Shown here piece after piece: positions 1-10,040 of a stretch of DNA of 64,000 nucleotides. Both the position numbers and the translations under genes were made by a program. The notes under the pieces were generated by a model. It did no database searches. It saw only the letters and a list, made by a program, of their open reading frames with translations, and had not been told where the DNA came from. Numbering within the stretch: the first letter of the stretch is position 1; each line of letters begins with the position of its first letter. The stretch is from Dyadobacter sp. 3J3 (GTDB lineage: Bacteria > Bacteroidota > Bacteroidia > Cytophagales > Spirosomataceae). The stretch is taken from the NCBI RefSeq assembly GCF_009801115.1, contig NZ_VTOL01000006.1, positions 124,001 through 188,000 of the forward strand, in the 5' to 3' direction.

Positions 1-1430
1 GCCAGTGTTAGTTCCTGGGTTCTTTGGTCCACCCGCTGTTCCAGTTCTTGTGAAAACTGGCGATACCTTGCCTCGCTCGCTTCGATATTTTGCCGGTTTC
101 TTACCTGACCGGTGACATCGGTAGCAATGACCAAAATTCCGAATATTGTACCATTGCTATGTCGACGGGGCTGATAAGTCAAATCTACAAAAATCGTTTC
201 CTCTTTATTTTCCCGTGTAATCACAACTGCCTTTTCCTCAGTAATATAAGGCTTGCCGGTTGCCATGACTTTTCTCAATAAATCGTCCAGCCCCTGACCT
301 TTTAATTCTGGCAGTGCTATTGACAAGGGATAGCCAATCAGTTGCTCAGGAGTCCTGCCAACTAATTCCGCATAAAACGGATTAGCCATTGTAAAAGTCA
401 GTTCGCACTCATCAATAAGCGCGATAGCAACGGGAGATTGTTCAAAAGATGAGAGTATCTGCCGCTGTGCCTCATCAATTTTTTGTTGGGCTATAACCCG
501 GTCAGTAACATCAACGGCCATATCCATAACACCATATACCTCACCATCTTTGTTGCGAACAGGCTGATAGGTAAAGTCAAAATAATGACTTTTCAGCACA
601 CCATCAATGAACAATTCGGCGCGCATATTCAACGCTTTGTAGGGCTCACCGGTTTCTAAAACCGTATTCAGAATATTCAAAAAAGACTGTTCTTTAAGTT
701 CGGGAAGTACTTCCGCAAGGGGTTTACCAAGTACTGATGAATCTTTCCCCCAATAATTCAGCATCAGATCATTGGCAAGTTCGATACGAAGCTGTTTTCC
801 TGTAAACAAACAAGTCGCCACAGGAGCCTGATCAATAAGAGAGCGGAAGCGTGCCTCGCTTTGTGCAAGAGCTGCCCGGATTTTAAGCTGTTCAGCAATT
901 TCCGCACGCAGGCGCTCATCGTTCTGCTTTAATTCTTTATTTTGCTTTCTGATCGTAAGAAGATTAACGACTTGTCTGGCTAAAATTTTAAGTGCCGACC
1001 TTTGGGATTCGCTGAGCTGTTTGGGAACGTTATCAATTACACACAAAGAACCCAGGGCGTAACCGTTTTCATCAACAATTGGCGTTCCGGCATAAAAAAT
1101 AACATTAGGATCTCCCGTCACCAGTGGATTTTGTGCAAAACGCTCGTCCTTTCTTGAATCCGAAATTATAAATGTTTCTGTTGGATTGATAATGGCGTGG
1201 GCACAAAATGAATAATCACGTGGAGTTTCACGCGCCGTAAGACCATGATTTGATTTAAACCATTGCCTGTTTTCATCCACTAAACTTACCAGGGAAATGG
1301 GTGTCTGACATATTTCAGCCGCTAACTGTGTAATATTATCATAGTCTTGTTCTGGTAAAGTATCCAGAATATCATAGCTTTTAAGGGCATTTAGTCGTTT
1401 GATTTCCTCAAAAGGGAGATATTCATTCAT
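1..1430 (-). CDS. GAF/PAS sensor protein, probably a histidine kinase (C-terminus outside window)
   Basis: This open frame starts at the ATG read from 1430 and runs off the left edge, giving about 476 residues without a stop. Residues about 20-155 form a GAF domain of the cyclic-di-GMP/phytochrome type, with the family-typical stretches [10 protein letters not shown] and [21 protein letters not shown] short coiled coil follows, then two PAS domains, each ending in a PAC-like segment ([19 protein letters not shown] and [19 protein letters not shown]). The last visible residues ([20 protein letters not shown]) are a coiled coil of the sort that leads into a HisKA domain. The kinase part is inferred, since it is not in the window. 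No signal peptide or membrane segment is seen, so it is a cytoplasmic sensor. Confidence 0.85.
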   Translation of the reverse strand, partial: MNEYLPFEEIKRLNALKSYDILDTLPEQDYDNITQLAAEICQTPISLVSLVDENRQWFKSNHGLTARETPRDYSFCAHAIINPTETFIISDSRKDERFAQNPLVTGDPNVIFYAGTPIVDENGYALGSLCVIDNVPKQLSESQRSALKILARQVVNLLTIRKQNKELKQNDERLRAEIAEQLKIRAALAQSEARFRSLIDQAPVATCLFTGKQLRIELANDLMLNYWGKDSSVLGKPLAEVLPELKEQSFLNILNTVLETGEPYKALNMRAELFIDGVLKSHYFDFTYQPVRNKDGEVYGVMDMAVDVTDRVIAQQKIDEAQRQILSSFEQSPVAIALIDECELTFTMANPFYAELVGRTPEQLIGYPLSIALPELKGQGLDDLLRKVMATGKPYITEEKAVVITRENKEETIFVDLTYQPRRHSNGTIFGILVIATDVTGQVRNRQNIEASEARYRQFSQELEQRVDQRTQELTL

Positions 1431-1614
1431 CAGTTGTGAGATTATTTTTAAACTAAAACTTCAAATTAAGCTATTTCTGACAATAATTTTTGAAGACATC
1501 ATGCATAGTAAAAAATGATGCCAATAGTTTTCTGCTAGCTCTGCTTTTTTTGCTAATACTTACGATAAAAAGTATTATTAGATGTATTTTATTTCACCTG
1601 ATGTAATTTACATT
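1431..1614. other. Intergenic leader of the sensor gene
   Basis: This short AT-rich stretch lies between the sensor start and the terminator of the efflux operon. It probably holds the sensor promoter on the minus strand. No convincing -33/-7 pair was found. Confidence 0.3.
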
Positions 1615-1664
1615 CGAAACAAAACAGGCGCGGATGCAAATGCACCAGCGCCTGTTTTGTTTCG
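1615..1664 (-). terminator. Terminator of the RND efflux operon
   Basis: A perfect 17-bp inverted repeat (1615-1631 paired with 1648-1664) has a GC-rich core and a 16-nt loop. It lies 14 bases past the pump stop codon and ends in a T-rich run on the minus strand. Confidence 0.85.
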
Positions 1665-1677
1665 TTAAATTTTACTT

Positions 1678-4600
1678 TTATATCAACCTTGACTCACGGT
1701 CTTCTCTCTTTTTCTTTTGTTTGTAAGCAATTTTTTCAATCGCAACAAAAAGAACAGGAACTACAAAGATCGCCAGCGAAGTTGCTGCAAGCATCCCTCC
1801 AAATACGGTCCAGCCAATGGTTTTACGTGATTCAGCCGCTGCGCCACTTGCAAATGCAAGAGGAAGTACCCCAAGAATAAAGGCGAGTGATGTCATAATA
1901 ATCGGTCGCAAACGAAGCTGAACCGCTTCCAATGTTGCTTTCACCAATTCCATTCCGCCATCAACCCGCTCTTTGGCAAATTCCACGATAAGAATCGCAT
2001 TTTTGGCCGCAAGTCCGATCAGCGTAATTAAACCGATCTGTGCGTAAATATTATTGGTTAGGTTTGGAAGCAACGTCAGTGTAATAATCGATCCCAAAGC
2101 TCCGATCGGTACTGCAAAAAGTACTGAGAAAGGAATTGACCAGCTTTCATAAAGCGCGGCAAGGAAAAGGAATACAAAGACAATCGAGATTGCAAAAATC
2201 GTTGTCGTGGCATCACCCGCCTTTATTTCTTCCGAACTCATACCTGAGAATTCATAACCGTAACCGTCAGGGAGTGTCGCCGCTACTTCTTTCAGTGCCT
2301 GAATAGCCTGGCCGGAACTGAAACCTGGTTTTGGTACTCCGTTAATTTCAACAGACCGGTAAATATTATAATGGGAAATAAGCGCAGGGTTTTCTACCAC
2401 TTTGCTGGTGATAAGTGCTGATAGCGGAATCATATTTCCCTGTGAATTTCTCACATAAAACTTATTAAGCTGATCAAGATTTGAGCGGAAACTACTGTCG
2501 GCCTGCACCATTACACGGAAGTTACGTCCGTAAAGGTTGAAGTCATTTACATACGTACTACCCAAAAGTGTAGATAGTGTATTGAAAACATCATTCACCT
2601 GAATACCAAGCTTTTTAGTCTTATCCCGGTCTACATCAATTTGATATGACGGCGTTTTGGCATTAAAGAATGTATAGGCCATTCCGATTTCAGGACGCTG
2701 ATTTACAGCGCCAAGGAATTTTTGGGTAACGGCTTCAAACTTTTTGATATCATCCGTACTTGTTGTTTGTTGAAGTTCAAACGTAAAACCGGAAGTTTGG
2801 CCAAGACCAGGAATCGCTGGAGGAGCAATTGCAAGTACACGAGCTTCTTTAATATCGGCAGTCTTTTGTTGTATTTGTTTGATCACAGCCTGGACATGGT
2901 GCTCGGCTCCTTTACGATCAGCCCATGGCTGAAGTGTAACGAACATAGTACCAACGTTGGATTTATTTGAAAAGCTGATTACGTTAAGACCTGCAAGTCC
3001 ACCTACCGTTTTAATTTCCGGAATAGACTGCACACGTTTCATAACTTCTTTGATCATCGCAATGTTACGGGTCGTAGAAGCACCTTCCTGCATTTCATAA
3101 GTTACAAAAAGACGTCCTTCATCTTCAACCGGGATAAAGCCGGATGGTTTGTTTTTGAACAAAAACACAAGGCCAACGATCAGACAAACCATCATGATAA
3201 TCACATAAGGTGTGCCTTTTATCCATTTGGAAACACCGCGGGTATATGAGCGGGAAACGCCGTCAAACCATTTGTTGAATTTGTCAAAGAATTTTTCAAG
3301 CCAGTTCTTTTTCTCATTTGCACCTTTTGTTGGTTTAAGCATCATCGCACAAAGCGCTGGTGTTAATGAAAGGGCTACAAAGGCAGAAAGAAGTACAGAA
3401 ACCGCAATGGTAATCGCGAATTGCTGATAAAGACGACCTACAATTCCGGGTACAAAACTTACCGGAACGAATACCGCCGCAAGAATAAGCGCAATGGCAA
3501 TAACTGGACCGGAGATTTCATCCATCGCTTTCTTGGTTGCTGCTTTGGGAGACATCCTGCCATGGTCAATGTTATGCTGGACGGCCTCCACTACCACAAT
3601 CGCATCATCCACCACAATACCAATTGCAAGTACGAAGGCGAAAAGTGTCAGCGTGTTGATCGTAAACCCAAAAGGAATAAAGAATATAAATGTTCCGATC
3701 AAAGATACCGGAATTGCAAGGATAGGAATCAGTGTTGCCCGCCAGTTCTGAAGGAAAAGGAATACCACAAGTACTACCAGAATCATTGCTTCGGCAAATG
3801 TATGTAAAACTTCTTCAATCGAAACCCTAACCACGGAAGCTGTTTCAACAGGAATTACAAAATCAATATCTTTTGGAAACGTTTTTTTCATTTCCGCCAG
3901 TGCTGCCATAATGCCATCATAGGTATCAAGTGCGTTGGCACCCGGCGCCTGGTAGATCAAAACAAAAGCAGCTGGTTTTCCATTTACAAAAGCATTAGAA
4001 TTATAATCAAATTTACCAAGTTCTACGCGTGCTACATCTTTCAAATATACAACACTTCCTTCCGAAGGGGAGGAGCGAACGATAATATCATTAAACTGCT
4101 GTTCCGTATTCAGACGGCTATTTGTCAGTACGCTATATTCAAAAGCTTGAGCAGTTGGCTGAGGTGTTGAACCTACGGTACCTGCTGCAATCTGAAGGTT
4201 GTTTTCTGCCAGCGAGGCGATAATATCAGAAGGCGTCATGTTTAAATTTGCCAGCTTATCCGGATTAAGCCAGATACGCATACCGAAGTCATCCGCACGG
4301 GAAACAATATCACCCACACCTTTCACACGCTGAATTCTGTCTTTCAGATAAATGTTGGCATAGTTACCAATAAACTGTGCACTGTGTGTTCCTTTTGGTG
4401 AATACAAAGCAACGGCAACCATGATGGCCGGTTGTCTTTTACGTACTGTAAGACCCAGTCTTTTTACTACATCCGGAAGTGCCGGCTCAGCCACACTTAC
4501 ACGGTTTTGCACGTCAAGTGCAGCAATATTGACATCGGTACCAATATCAAAAACAACGTTAATACTACTCTGTCCACTACTTGTACTGTTGGACGACATA

Positions 4601-4833
4601 TAGCTCATACCCGGCGTACCATTCACCTGTGTTTCGATCGCCGTCGTAGTTGTCTGCTCTACGGTCTGGGCGTCGGCCCCGGTGAATACACCTGAAATCG
4701 TAACCGTGGGCGGAGTTACATCCGGATACTGTGCAACCGGCAGTGTGGTTAAGGAAATAAGGCCCACGAGTACAAGTACGATTGAAGCAACAATCGCTGT
4801 AACAGGCCTTTTTATGAAAATATCTGCAATCAT
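1678..4833 (-). CDS. RND multidrug efflux permease, HAE1/AcrB family
   Basis: This is the inner-membrane proton-antiport pump of a tripartite drug efflux complex. At 1051 residues it has the normal AcrB/MexB length and the two-fold arrangement of 12 membrane segments with two large periplasmic loops. The N-terminus MIADIFIKRPVTAIV is typical. The proton-relay pair is present in VVDDAIVVVEAV near residues 407-408, and the partner lysine of TM10 in AAKNAILIVEF near residue 942, so the pump should be active. It is the last gene of an operon with the adaptor (66 bp upstream), TolC and TetR. Substrates cannot be read from the sequence. HAE1 members usually export hydrophobic drugs, dyes and detergents. 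Confidence 0.97.
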   Translation of the reverse strand: MIADIFIKRPVTAIVASIVLVLVGLISLTTLPVAQYPDVTPPTVTISGVFTGADAQTVEQTTTTAIETQVNGTPGMSYMSSNSTSSGQSSINVVFDIGTDVNIAALDVQNRVSVAEPALPDVVKRLGLTVRKRQPAIMVAVALYSPKGTHSAQFIGNYANIYLKDRIQRVKGVGDIVSRADDFGMRIWLNPDKLANLNMTPSDIIASLAENNLQIAAGTVGSTPQPTAQAFEYSVLTNSRLNTEQQFNDIIVRSSPSEGSVVYLKDVARVELGKFDYNSNAFVNGKPAAFVLIYQAPGANALDTYDGIMAALAEMKKTFPKDIDFVIPVETASVVRVSIEEVLHTFAEAMILVVLVVFLFLQNWRATLIPILAIPVSLIGTFIFFIPFGFTINTLTLFAFVLAIGIVVDDAIVVVEAVQHNIDHGRMSPKAATKKAMDEISGPVIAIALILAAVFVPVSFVPGIVGRLYQQFAITIAVSVLLSAFVALSLTPALCAMMLKPTKGANEKKNWLEKFFDKFNKWFDGVSRSYTRGVSKWIKGTPYVIIMMVCLIVGLVFLFKNKPSGFIPVEDEGRLFVTYEMQEGASTTRNIAMIKEVMKRVQSIPEIKTVGGLAGLNVISFSNKSNVGTMFVTLQPWADRKGAEHHVQAVIKQIQQKTADIKEARVLAIAPPAIPGLGQTSGFTFELQQTTSTDDIKKFEAVTQKFLGAVNQRPEIGMAYTFFNAKTPSYQIDVDRDKTKKLGIQVNDVFNTLSTLLGSTYVNDFNLYGRNFRVMVQADSSFRSNLDQLNKFYVRNSQGNMIPLSALITSKVVENPALISHYNIYRSVEINGVPKPGFSSGQAIQALKEVAATLPDGYGYEFSGMSSEEIKAGDATTTIFAISIVFVFLFLAALYESWSIPFSVLFAVPIGALGSIITLTLLPNLTNNIYAQIGLITLIGLAAKNAILIVEFAKERVDGGMELVKATLEAVQLRLRPIIMTSLAFILGVLPLAFASGAAAESRKTIGWTVFGGMLAATSLAIFVVPVLFVAIEKIAYKQKKKREDRESRLI

Positions 4834-4899
4834 TTTTTTAGTATTTAAGGAAGTCAGAAGGAGGCTGACATAAATAATATCAAGTCCTGTTTATCTATC

Positions 4900-6042
4900 T
4901 TATTTTTTTGCAGGAGCTGCTGATGCGGCTGCCGGCGGTGTTCCCGTAGAAATTTTTGCTCCCTCACGTAGATTCTGAACGCCTTCAACAACAATTTTTT
5001 CGCCTGCTTTAAGACCTTCTTTTACAATGATGTTGGTGCCGATTGGCTCGCCTAATGTAAGTTTACGCTGACTCACTTTACTTGAATCGGCTTCTACATA
5101 TACAAAGAATTCACCCAACTGCTCAGTAACTGCTTTGTAAGGAATAAGTACGGCTCCTTTGGAAGCGGTATTCAAAACTCTCACCGTTCCGGTCATCCCG
5201 GCCCGAAGCATATTATCTTTATTTGGGAAAGATAAACGAGTTTTGATCGAACCCGTCTGAGGATCAACTGCGCGGTCAATCAAAAGAAGTTTTCCTGGAT
5301 AAGGATAGATCTGTGTTCCAAAAGCAATGGTAAAAGTCGAGTCGGAAGATCCGCCATTTTTCAAAAGATTTGAGAAACGGTAGATTTCTTTCTGGTCAAC
5401 ATTGAAATCCACTGCCAGCTGACCGTCGGTTGAAACTGTATTTAAAACGGTTTGTCCTGCGCTAACGGCAGCACCCACTTTTACAAGCGAAATACCGATC
5501 ACGCCATCAAACGGAGCGAAAACTTTGGTATAACGTACGCTTGTATTTGCTGCTGCAATGCTTGCTCTGGCTGCATCTTCCTGCTTTTTTGCTACTTCAA
5601 GTGCAGCATCTGCATTGTCGACCAGTTGTTTTGCAACTGCATCATTTTTGTCAAGCTCATGGTAACGGTCCGCATCTTTTTGGGCCTTTACCGTATTTGC
5701 TTTTTGCACGTTCAAACTGGCAACTGCCTGATCGTAGTTGGCAGAATAAAGCTGCGCATCTACTGTGTAAAGCAATTGTCCTTTTCTTACTCTCGCACCG
5801 TCCTTAAAATGAATTCCGTTAATAAAGCCAGTCACCTGCGGACGAAGCTCCACTACATTCAGAGCGGTTACGCTAGCAGGATATTGATCGTGATAAACTG
5901 CATCCGTAGCTTTAACTTCTTCCAGTGTTACATTAACCGCAGGCGGACCTTGCATAGCTGGCTGGTCGTTCTTTTTTGCGCAGGAAGCCATTACCAAAAC
6001 TGATAACGCCGCTGTATAATATTTTGATGAATTTAAAAACAT
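4900..6042 (-). CDS. RND efflux periplasmic adaptor (HlyD/AcrA-like lipoprotein)
   Basis: This 380-residue membrane-fusion protein bridges the pump and the outer-membrane channel. The N-terminus has a lipoprotein-type signal ending MASC, so the mature protein is probably anchored by the cysteine near residue 21. The split lipoyl domain shows in GFINGIHFKDGARVRKGQLL and in FAPFDGVIGISLVKVGAAVS. Between them is a helical hairpin rich in Ala, Lys and Asp (about residues 100-165), followed by the barrel and membrane-proximal domains. The C-terminus is an Ala/Pro/Lys-rich tail. It sits 22 bp downstream of tolC and 66 bp upstream of the pump in the same operon. Confidence 0.95.
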   Translation of the reverse strand: MFLNSSKYYTAALSVLVMASCAKKNDQPAMQGPPAVNVTLEEVKATDAVYHDQYPASVTALNVVELRPQVTGFINGIHFKDGARVRKGQLLYTVDAQLYSANYDQAVASLNVQKANTVKAQKDADRYHELDKNDAVAKQLVDNADAALEVAKKQEDAARASIAAANTSVRYTKVFAPFDGVIGISLVKVGAAVSAGQTVLNTVSTDGQLAVDFNVDQKEIYRFSNLLKNGGSSDSTFTIAFGTQIYPYPGKLLLIDRAVDPQTGSIKTRLSFPNKDNMLRAGMTGTVRVLNTASKGAVLIPYKAVTEQLGEFFVYVEADSSKVSQRKLTLGEPIGTNIIVKEGLKAGEKIVVEGVQNLREGAKISTGTPPAAASAAPAKK

Positions 6043-6064
6043 GGTATCAAAGGGATTTCAATAA

Positions 6065-7432
6065 TTAATAGTTTAACTGGCCAAGGGCTTTTTGTACGTC
6101 GATCTTATTGGCTAACACCTGATAGAGTGCATTGTAATAATTTATTCTGGCCAGGCGAAGATCTGTTTCCGAAGTAATCACTTCCAGGTATGTTTTAATA
6201 CCTGACTTATATTGAAGCTGAATCACATCATAAACTTCTTTGGCCAGATCAACATTGTCTTTCTGGGCCAGCAGCGTTGCAAGGCTTCCCTTGTAATAAC
6301 CAAGCGCACTGGCATATTCAGAATTTACATTGTTTTTCAGGTTTGTTATATCAAGATTGGTTCTCTTTAACTGCCACTCTGCGGAATTGATATTGTACTT
6401 TCTTTTTCCACCTTGAAAAAGAGGTAACGCCAAAGTCACCGCAGCAAAAGATTGAGGATAGTTATTGATATAAAGATCGCCAAACTTATTGTTCTGATAG
6501 TTTAAGTTATAAGCACCGTTCGCCGCAATGGTTGGAAGGAAACTCATTTTGTTGTAACTAAGATTAGACTCCTGAAGTCTTTTCTGCGTAGTTAAGAGCT
6601 GGAATTCAATTCTGGAATTCACATCCGGCCCCTGAATGGTATCAATCAGCATTTCTCTTTCCATTTGTAAAGAGTCATAACTGATTTTCAATTCTTTCTC
6701 AACCGGATAACCCATCAATGCTTTAAGATATTCCAATTTTCCCTTCAAAACATCCTCGTTGCTTTTCTTGGAAGCTTTGGTATTGTTAAGAGAAATCATC
6801 GCTCTTTTGTAGTCAATCTTATCTGTCACACCCGACTTGTACTGATTTTGGGCATCTTGCAAGCTCCTTTCCAGGCGGACAATATCTTCCTGGGAAACAT
6901 AGATCTGCTGCGAAGTTGCCAGCACATCATAAAACGCTTTGGAAACATTTACGGCAAGATCAACTTTATTTGCCGTCGTAGTCTGGCTCGCCTGTAGCTG
7001 CACATCCCCGCGTGTTCTTTTGGCAAGCAGCACATCACGGTTGAAAATCGCCTGCGAGAGCGTGAATTGTGCAGCGGACGTATTATTCACACCAAGTTTT
7101 ACAGGGTTTCCACCAATAATACTCGTCTGAATTAAAAAATTGTGCTGCAAACTGTAATTGAAATTGATCTGCGGATACCAGTCTGCAAGTTTTGTTTTAA
7201 CTGTGTTTTCGGTAATGCGCTCATCAATAACAGATTGGCGGATCAATGGCTGGTTTTTCATAGCATACTGGATTATTTCTTCCAGTGTTCCGCTAGTAAC
7301 CGTACCTTGCTCAGTACCCTCGGTTGCAGTGGTGACCTTAAACTGGGCAGCTGCAAAAAGGGGCGAAAGTAGCAAAAGTGTAATACTAAGTGCTAAAAGC
7401 CTTATTGTTTTAGCGTTATAATAACAATTCAT
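6065..7432 (-). CDS. TolC family outer-membrane efflux channel
   Basis: This 455-residue protein carries a signal peptide (LLLLSPLFAAAQ) and two OEP repeats, the usual TolC architecture of a trimeric barrel plus periplasmic alpha tunnel. Long amphipathic helices such as NKVDLAVNVSKAFYDVLATS and a C-terminal copy ending NKIDVQKALGQLNY are visible. Being encoded between TetR and the adaptor, it is the dedicated outer-membrane exit duct of this RND system. Its length is normal for Bacteroidota TolC proteins. Confidence 0.94.
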   Translation of the reverse strand: MNCYYNAKTIRLLALSITLLLLSPLFAAAQFKVTTATEGTEQGTVTSGTLEEIIQYAMKNQPLIRQSVIDERITENTVKTKLADWYPQINFNYSLQHNFLIQTSIIGGNPVKLGVNNTSAAQFTLSQAIFNRDVLLAKRTRGDVQLQASQTTTANKVDLAVNVSKAFYDVLATSQQIYVSQEDIVRLERSLQDAQNQYKSGVTDKIDYKRAMISLNNTKASKKSNEDVLKGKLEYLKALMGYPVEKELKISYDSLQMEREMLIDTIQGPDVNSRIEFQLLTTQKRLQESNLSYNKMSFLPTIAANGAYNLNYQNNKFGDLYINNYPQSFAAVTLALPLFQGGKRKYNINSAEWQLKRTNLDITNLKNNVNSEYASALGYYKGSLATLLAQKDNVDLAKEVYDVIQLQYKSGIKTYLEVITSETDLRLARINYYNALYQVLANKIDVQKALGQLNY

Positions 7433-7504
7433 GAAAAGGAGAACGTTAATTGGATAATGATAAAAATGGTGTTAAATAAATGCAGGGGTTAGTCTAATTT
7501 AGCT

Positions 7505-8158
7505 CTAACCGTCAATTGTGTGCTTTAATTCCTGAACAAGTGTGAAGCGAAATATTTTTTTGAGGTGAACACTTAAATTTTGCCTAAGATGATTTTCCAA
7601 TTCCTCCTGCGTAGCGTTCTGAAGGCCATGGATTTTCCGGTAAAAACGCTGTGTACTGACTGCCTGGTTAATGGTGCCAAACAGTGTAGTTGATAACACC
7701 CATACATCCACATCGCTTCTAAATTCACCGGTTAGCTGTCCTTCCTGAATGATTTTTTTCATTGCAGCAAGGTTGTTGCCCTTCATTTCATCCAACAGGT
7801 CAGAGATTATCGGAGTCAGGGAATCACCCGCCAGCTGCTCTCTTAAAACAATGTTGTGAAAGCAATGTTTTTCTATCAAACGGTTAAGGACCCAATCAAT
7901 CATCAGGTTTACTTTCTGTACCGGCGACAGATCCAGGTCTTTTAAAAGGTTGTCGAGTTTTGATCTAAACTCCTGAGACCGGAGGGAAAAGAGCGCCTCA
8001 ATGAGTTTTTCCTTAGAGCCGAAATAATAGGAGATCATCGACACATTTACTTCGGCTTCCTGAGAAATGTCCCGGATAGAAGTACCTGAGAACCCCTTTT
8101 CAGAAAATAGCTTTTCAGCTACCTCAATAATTTTTAACTGTTTTGGATTGTATTTCAT
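7505..8158 (-). CDS. TetR/AcrR family transcriptional repressor of the efflux operon
   Basis: This 217-residue regulator has an N-terminal helix-turn-helix (about residues 8-55, including GFSGTSIRDISQEAEVNVSM and the family-typical ISYYFGSKEKLIEALF). An all-helical ligand domain follows. It is the first gene of the operon, 72 bp upstream of tolC. By family rule, drug binding would release it from its operator. Its own promoter overlaps two 16-bp palindromes (8232-8268), so it very likely represses itself and the whole efflux operon. Confidence 0.93.
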   Translation of the reverse strand: MKYNPKQLKIIEVAEKLFSEKGFSGTSIRDISQEAEVNVSMISYYFGSKEKLIEALFSLRSQEFRSKLDNLLKDLDLSPVQKVNLMIDWVLNRLIEKHCFHNIVLREQLAGDSLTPIISDLLDEMKGNNLAAMKKIIQEGQLTGEFRSDVDVWVLSTTLFGTINQAVSTQRFYRKIHGLQNATQEELENHLRQNLSVHLKKIFRFTLVQELKHTIDG

Positions 8159-8205
8159 CTTGGGTCTACCTGCACTTTAAAGTAGATAAATGCCAGGTAA
8201 CAGCT

Positions 8206-8236
8206 CAAAGGTATAGGAATAAAAAACTAAATCAAA
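8206..8236 (-). promoter_or_regulatory. Promoter of the tetR-tolC-adaptor-pump operon
   Basis: Read on the minus strand, TTTG (complement of 8233-8236) lies 19 bp before TACCTTTG (complement of 8206-8213). This is an exact match to the Bacteroidota pattern TTTG-N19-TAnnTTTG. The -33 element lies inside the first TetR-type palindrome. The leader to the tetR start would be roughly 40 nt. Confidence 0.7.
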
Positions 8237-8268
8237 CGTTTGTTTGAAAAAATCAAACACTTATTTGA
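8232..8268. promoter_or_regulatory. Two stacked TetR-type operators
   Basis: Two 16-bp imperfect palindromes share the half-site TCAAA/TTTGA. TCAAACGTTTGTTTGA spans 8232-8247 and TCAAACACTTATTTGA spans 8253-8268. Their centres are 21 bp apart, two helical turns, so two dimers could sit on the same DNA face. The first one covers the -33 box of the operon promoter. Confidence 0.7.
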
Positions 8269-8327
8269 TAAATAGAAATTTATATTTGGATAAGACAAAT
8301 TCAGGAAGAAATAATCATGAATTACTT

Positions 8328-10040
8328 TTATAAAGCAGTTTCCTGACCTGGATTAATGTCTGATTGAGGCCATATTTTCTCTATAATGAAGGCGAAACTA
8401 ATAACAAGCACACAACCGATTAGATTAAGCCATAAAAATGCGGTAAGATCTTTCCAATAACTGAGTACAACAAAAACTTCCCCCAGGATGGAGGCGTAAA
8501 AAACAGCGCGGCCACCGATACTTTTAAAGTAAAAGGCAACAAGGAAAATTCCTAAAATCACACCGTAAAACAAAGATCCTAAAACATTGACTGCTTCGAT
8601 CATGCTTCCCAGACGACTTGCATATTGAGCCACAAAAATACAGAAGATCCCCCAAAAGAAAGTTGCCCAGCGGGAAGCTTTCACATAATCAATATTTTCA
8701 TCGTCCTTATGATAAATTCGTTTGTAAATGTCCATAACTGTACATGAGGCCAATGAATTGTAGGCCGCGGCAACGGAACCCATCGATGCCAGAAGGATCA
8801 CCGCAATTAAAAGTCCGAGCATTCCGACAGGCAGATAATCAATCACAAAACGAAGAAAGATGTAATTGACATCATTCACTTCTCCACCGTTGGCTTTGGA
8901 TAAAAGCGTCTGTGCTTTTCCACGAACTTCTTTTACTTTGTTTTCATCAGCGGCCAGAATCGTGCGGGCTTTATCAACAGCTGCTTCGTCTTCCTTATTC
9001 AGTGCACTTGTCAGAGCCAGCACGTGCGGTCTTTTTTCTTTTTGAATAAGCGCATGCTGATCTTCGAGAACTTTATAATCCTGTGCAAATTCCGTCTTTT
9101 TGATCTTATCAACTTCCACCTGATTGAAAAATAACGGCGGATTAGTAAATTGATAAAATGCAAAAACCAGTACGCCTACCAAAAGGATTAAAAACTGCAT
9201 TGGTATTTTTAAAAGTCCGTTCATGGCAAGGCCGAGTTTACTTTGGCCTTCTGAGCTTCCTGTAAGATAACGCCCCACTTGTGATTGATCTGTTCCAAAA
9301 TAGGAGAGCTGTAAAAAGAAACCACCGATAAGCCCCGACCAGACATTGTAACGGTTGTTCAAATCAAAACTGAAATCGATCAGATTGGTTTTTCCCATTT
9401 TCCCGGCAACATGCAGTGCATCGGAAAAAGAAACAGTATCAGGCAAAAGTTTTACAACCATAAAACCAGCGATGACCATGCCGACCGTGACGATGCCCAT
9501 TTGTTGCAAATGCGTATGTGAAACTGCCTGTGCACCACCCGAAACGGTATAAAGCATCACAATGCCACCTGAAATAATATTGGTCAGCGTAATATCCCAG
9601 CCAAGAATGGAAGACAAAATTAAAGACGGAGCATATATGGAAAGTCCAGTTGAAAGTCCTCTTTGTAAAAGGAAAAGAAAAGAAGTAAGGGTACGGGTTC
9701 TGAGATCAAAACGACCTTCCAGAAATTCGTAGGCAGTAAATATTTTGAGTTTGCCAAACTTGGGAACAAACGTAATACAGAGCACAACCATCGCCAGCGG
9801 CAACCCGAAATAGAATTGCACAAACCGCATACCATCTGTATACGCCTGCCCGGGAGCCGAAAGAAATGTGATGGCACTCGCCTGAGTAGCCATCAGTGAC
9901 AAAGTTACGTGATACCAGGGAAGTGATTTATTGGCAAGAAGGTAAGAGTCGATACTATTATTTTCACGGCTTTTGTAAATACCGTAGGCAACAATAAACG
10001 TAAGTGTTAAAGAAAGTACAATCCAGTCAAGGTAGCTCAT
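8328..10040 (-). CDS. Sodium:solute symporter (SSS family)
   Basis: This 570-residue membrane protein has the SSS fold, with a start typical of the family (MSYLDWIVLSLTLTFIVAYG) and about 13-14 hydrophobic segments. It would couple Na+ entry to uptake of a small solute (sugar, sialic acid, inositol or vitamin), which cannot be decided here. A hydrophilic, charged insertion at about residues 300-385 (rich in Lys, Glu and Ala) separates two membrane segments and is longer than in textbook SGLT-like proteins. The start ATG overlaps the stop of a 47-residue membrane protein (ATGA overlap), suggesting translational coupling. It is not part of the efflux operon, whose promoter lies downstream of it. 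Confidence 0.9.
   Translation of the reverse strand: MSYLDWIVLSLTLTFIVAYGIYKSRENNSIDSYLLANKSLPWYHVTLSLMATQASAITFLSAPGQAYTDGMRFVQFYFGLPLAMVVLCITFVPKFGKLKIFTAYEFLEGRFDLRTRTLTSFLFLLQRGLSTGLSIYAPSLILSSILGWDITLTNIISGGIVMLYTVSGGAQAVSHTHLQQMGIVTVGMVIAGFMVVKLLPDTVSFSDALHVAGKMGKTNLIDFSFDLNNRYNVWSGLIGGFFLQLSYFGTDQSQVGRYLTGSSEGQSKLGLAMNGLLKIPMQFLILLVGVLVFAFYQFTNPPLFFNQVEVDKIKKTEFAQDYKVLEDQHALIQKEKRPHVLALTSALNKEDEAAVDKARTILAADENKVKEVRGKAQTLLSKANGGEVNDVNYIFLRFVIDYLPVGMLGLLIAVILLASMGSVAAAYNSLASCTVMDIYKRIYHKDDENIDYVKASRWATFFWGIFCIFVAQYASRLGSMIEAVNVLGSLFYGVILGIFLVAFYFKSIGGRAVFYASILGEVFVVLSYWKDLTAFLWLNLIGCVLVISFAFIIEKIWPQSDINPGQETAL

Noticed and set aside
3421..3807. 128-residue frame antisense to the RND pump
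   Set aside because: Shadow of the pump gene; Lys/Asn/Cys-rich and without motifs.
5452..6003. 183-residue frame antisense to the adaptor gene
   Set aside because: Full overlap with a well-supported adaptor; Cys-rich translation without domain character.
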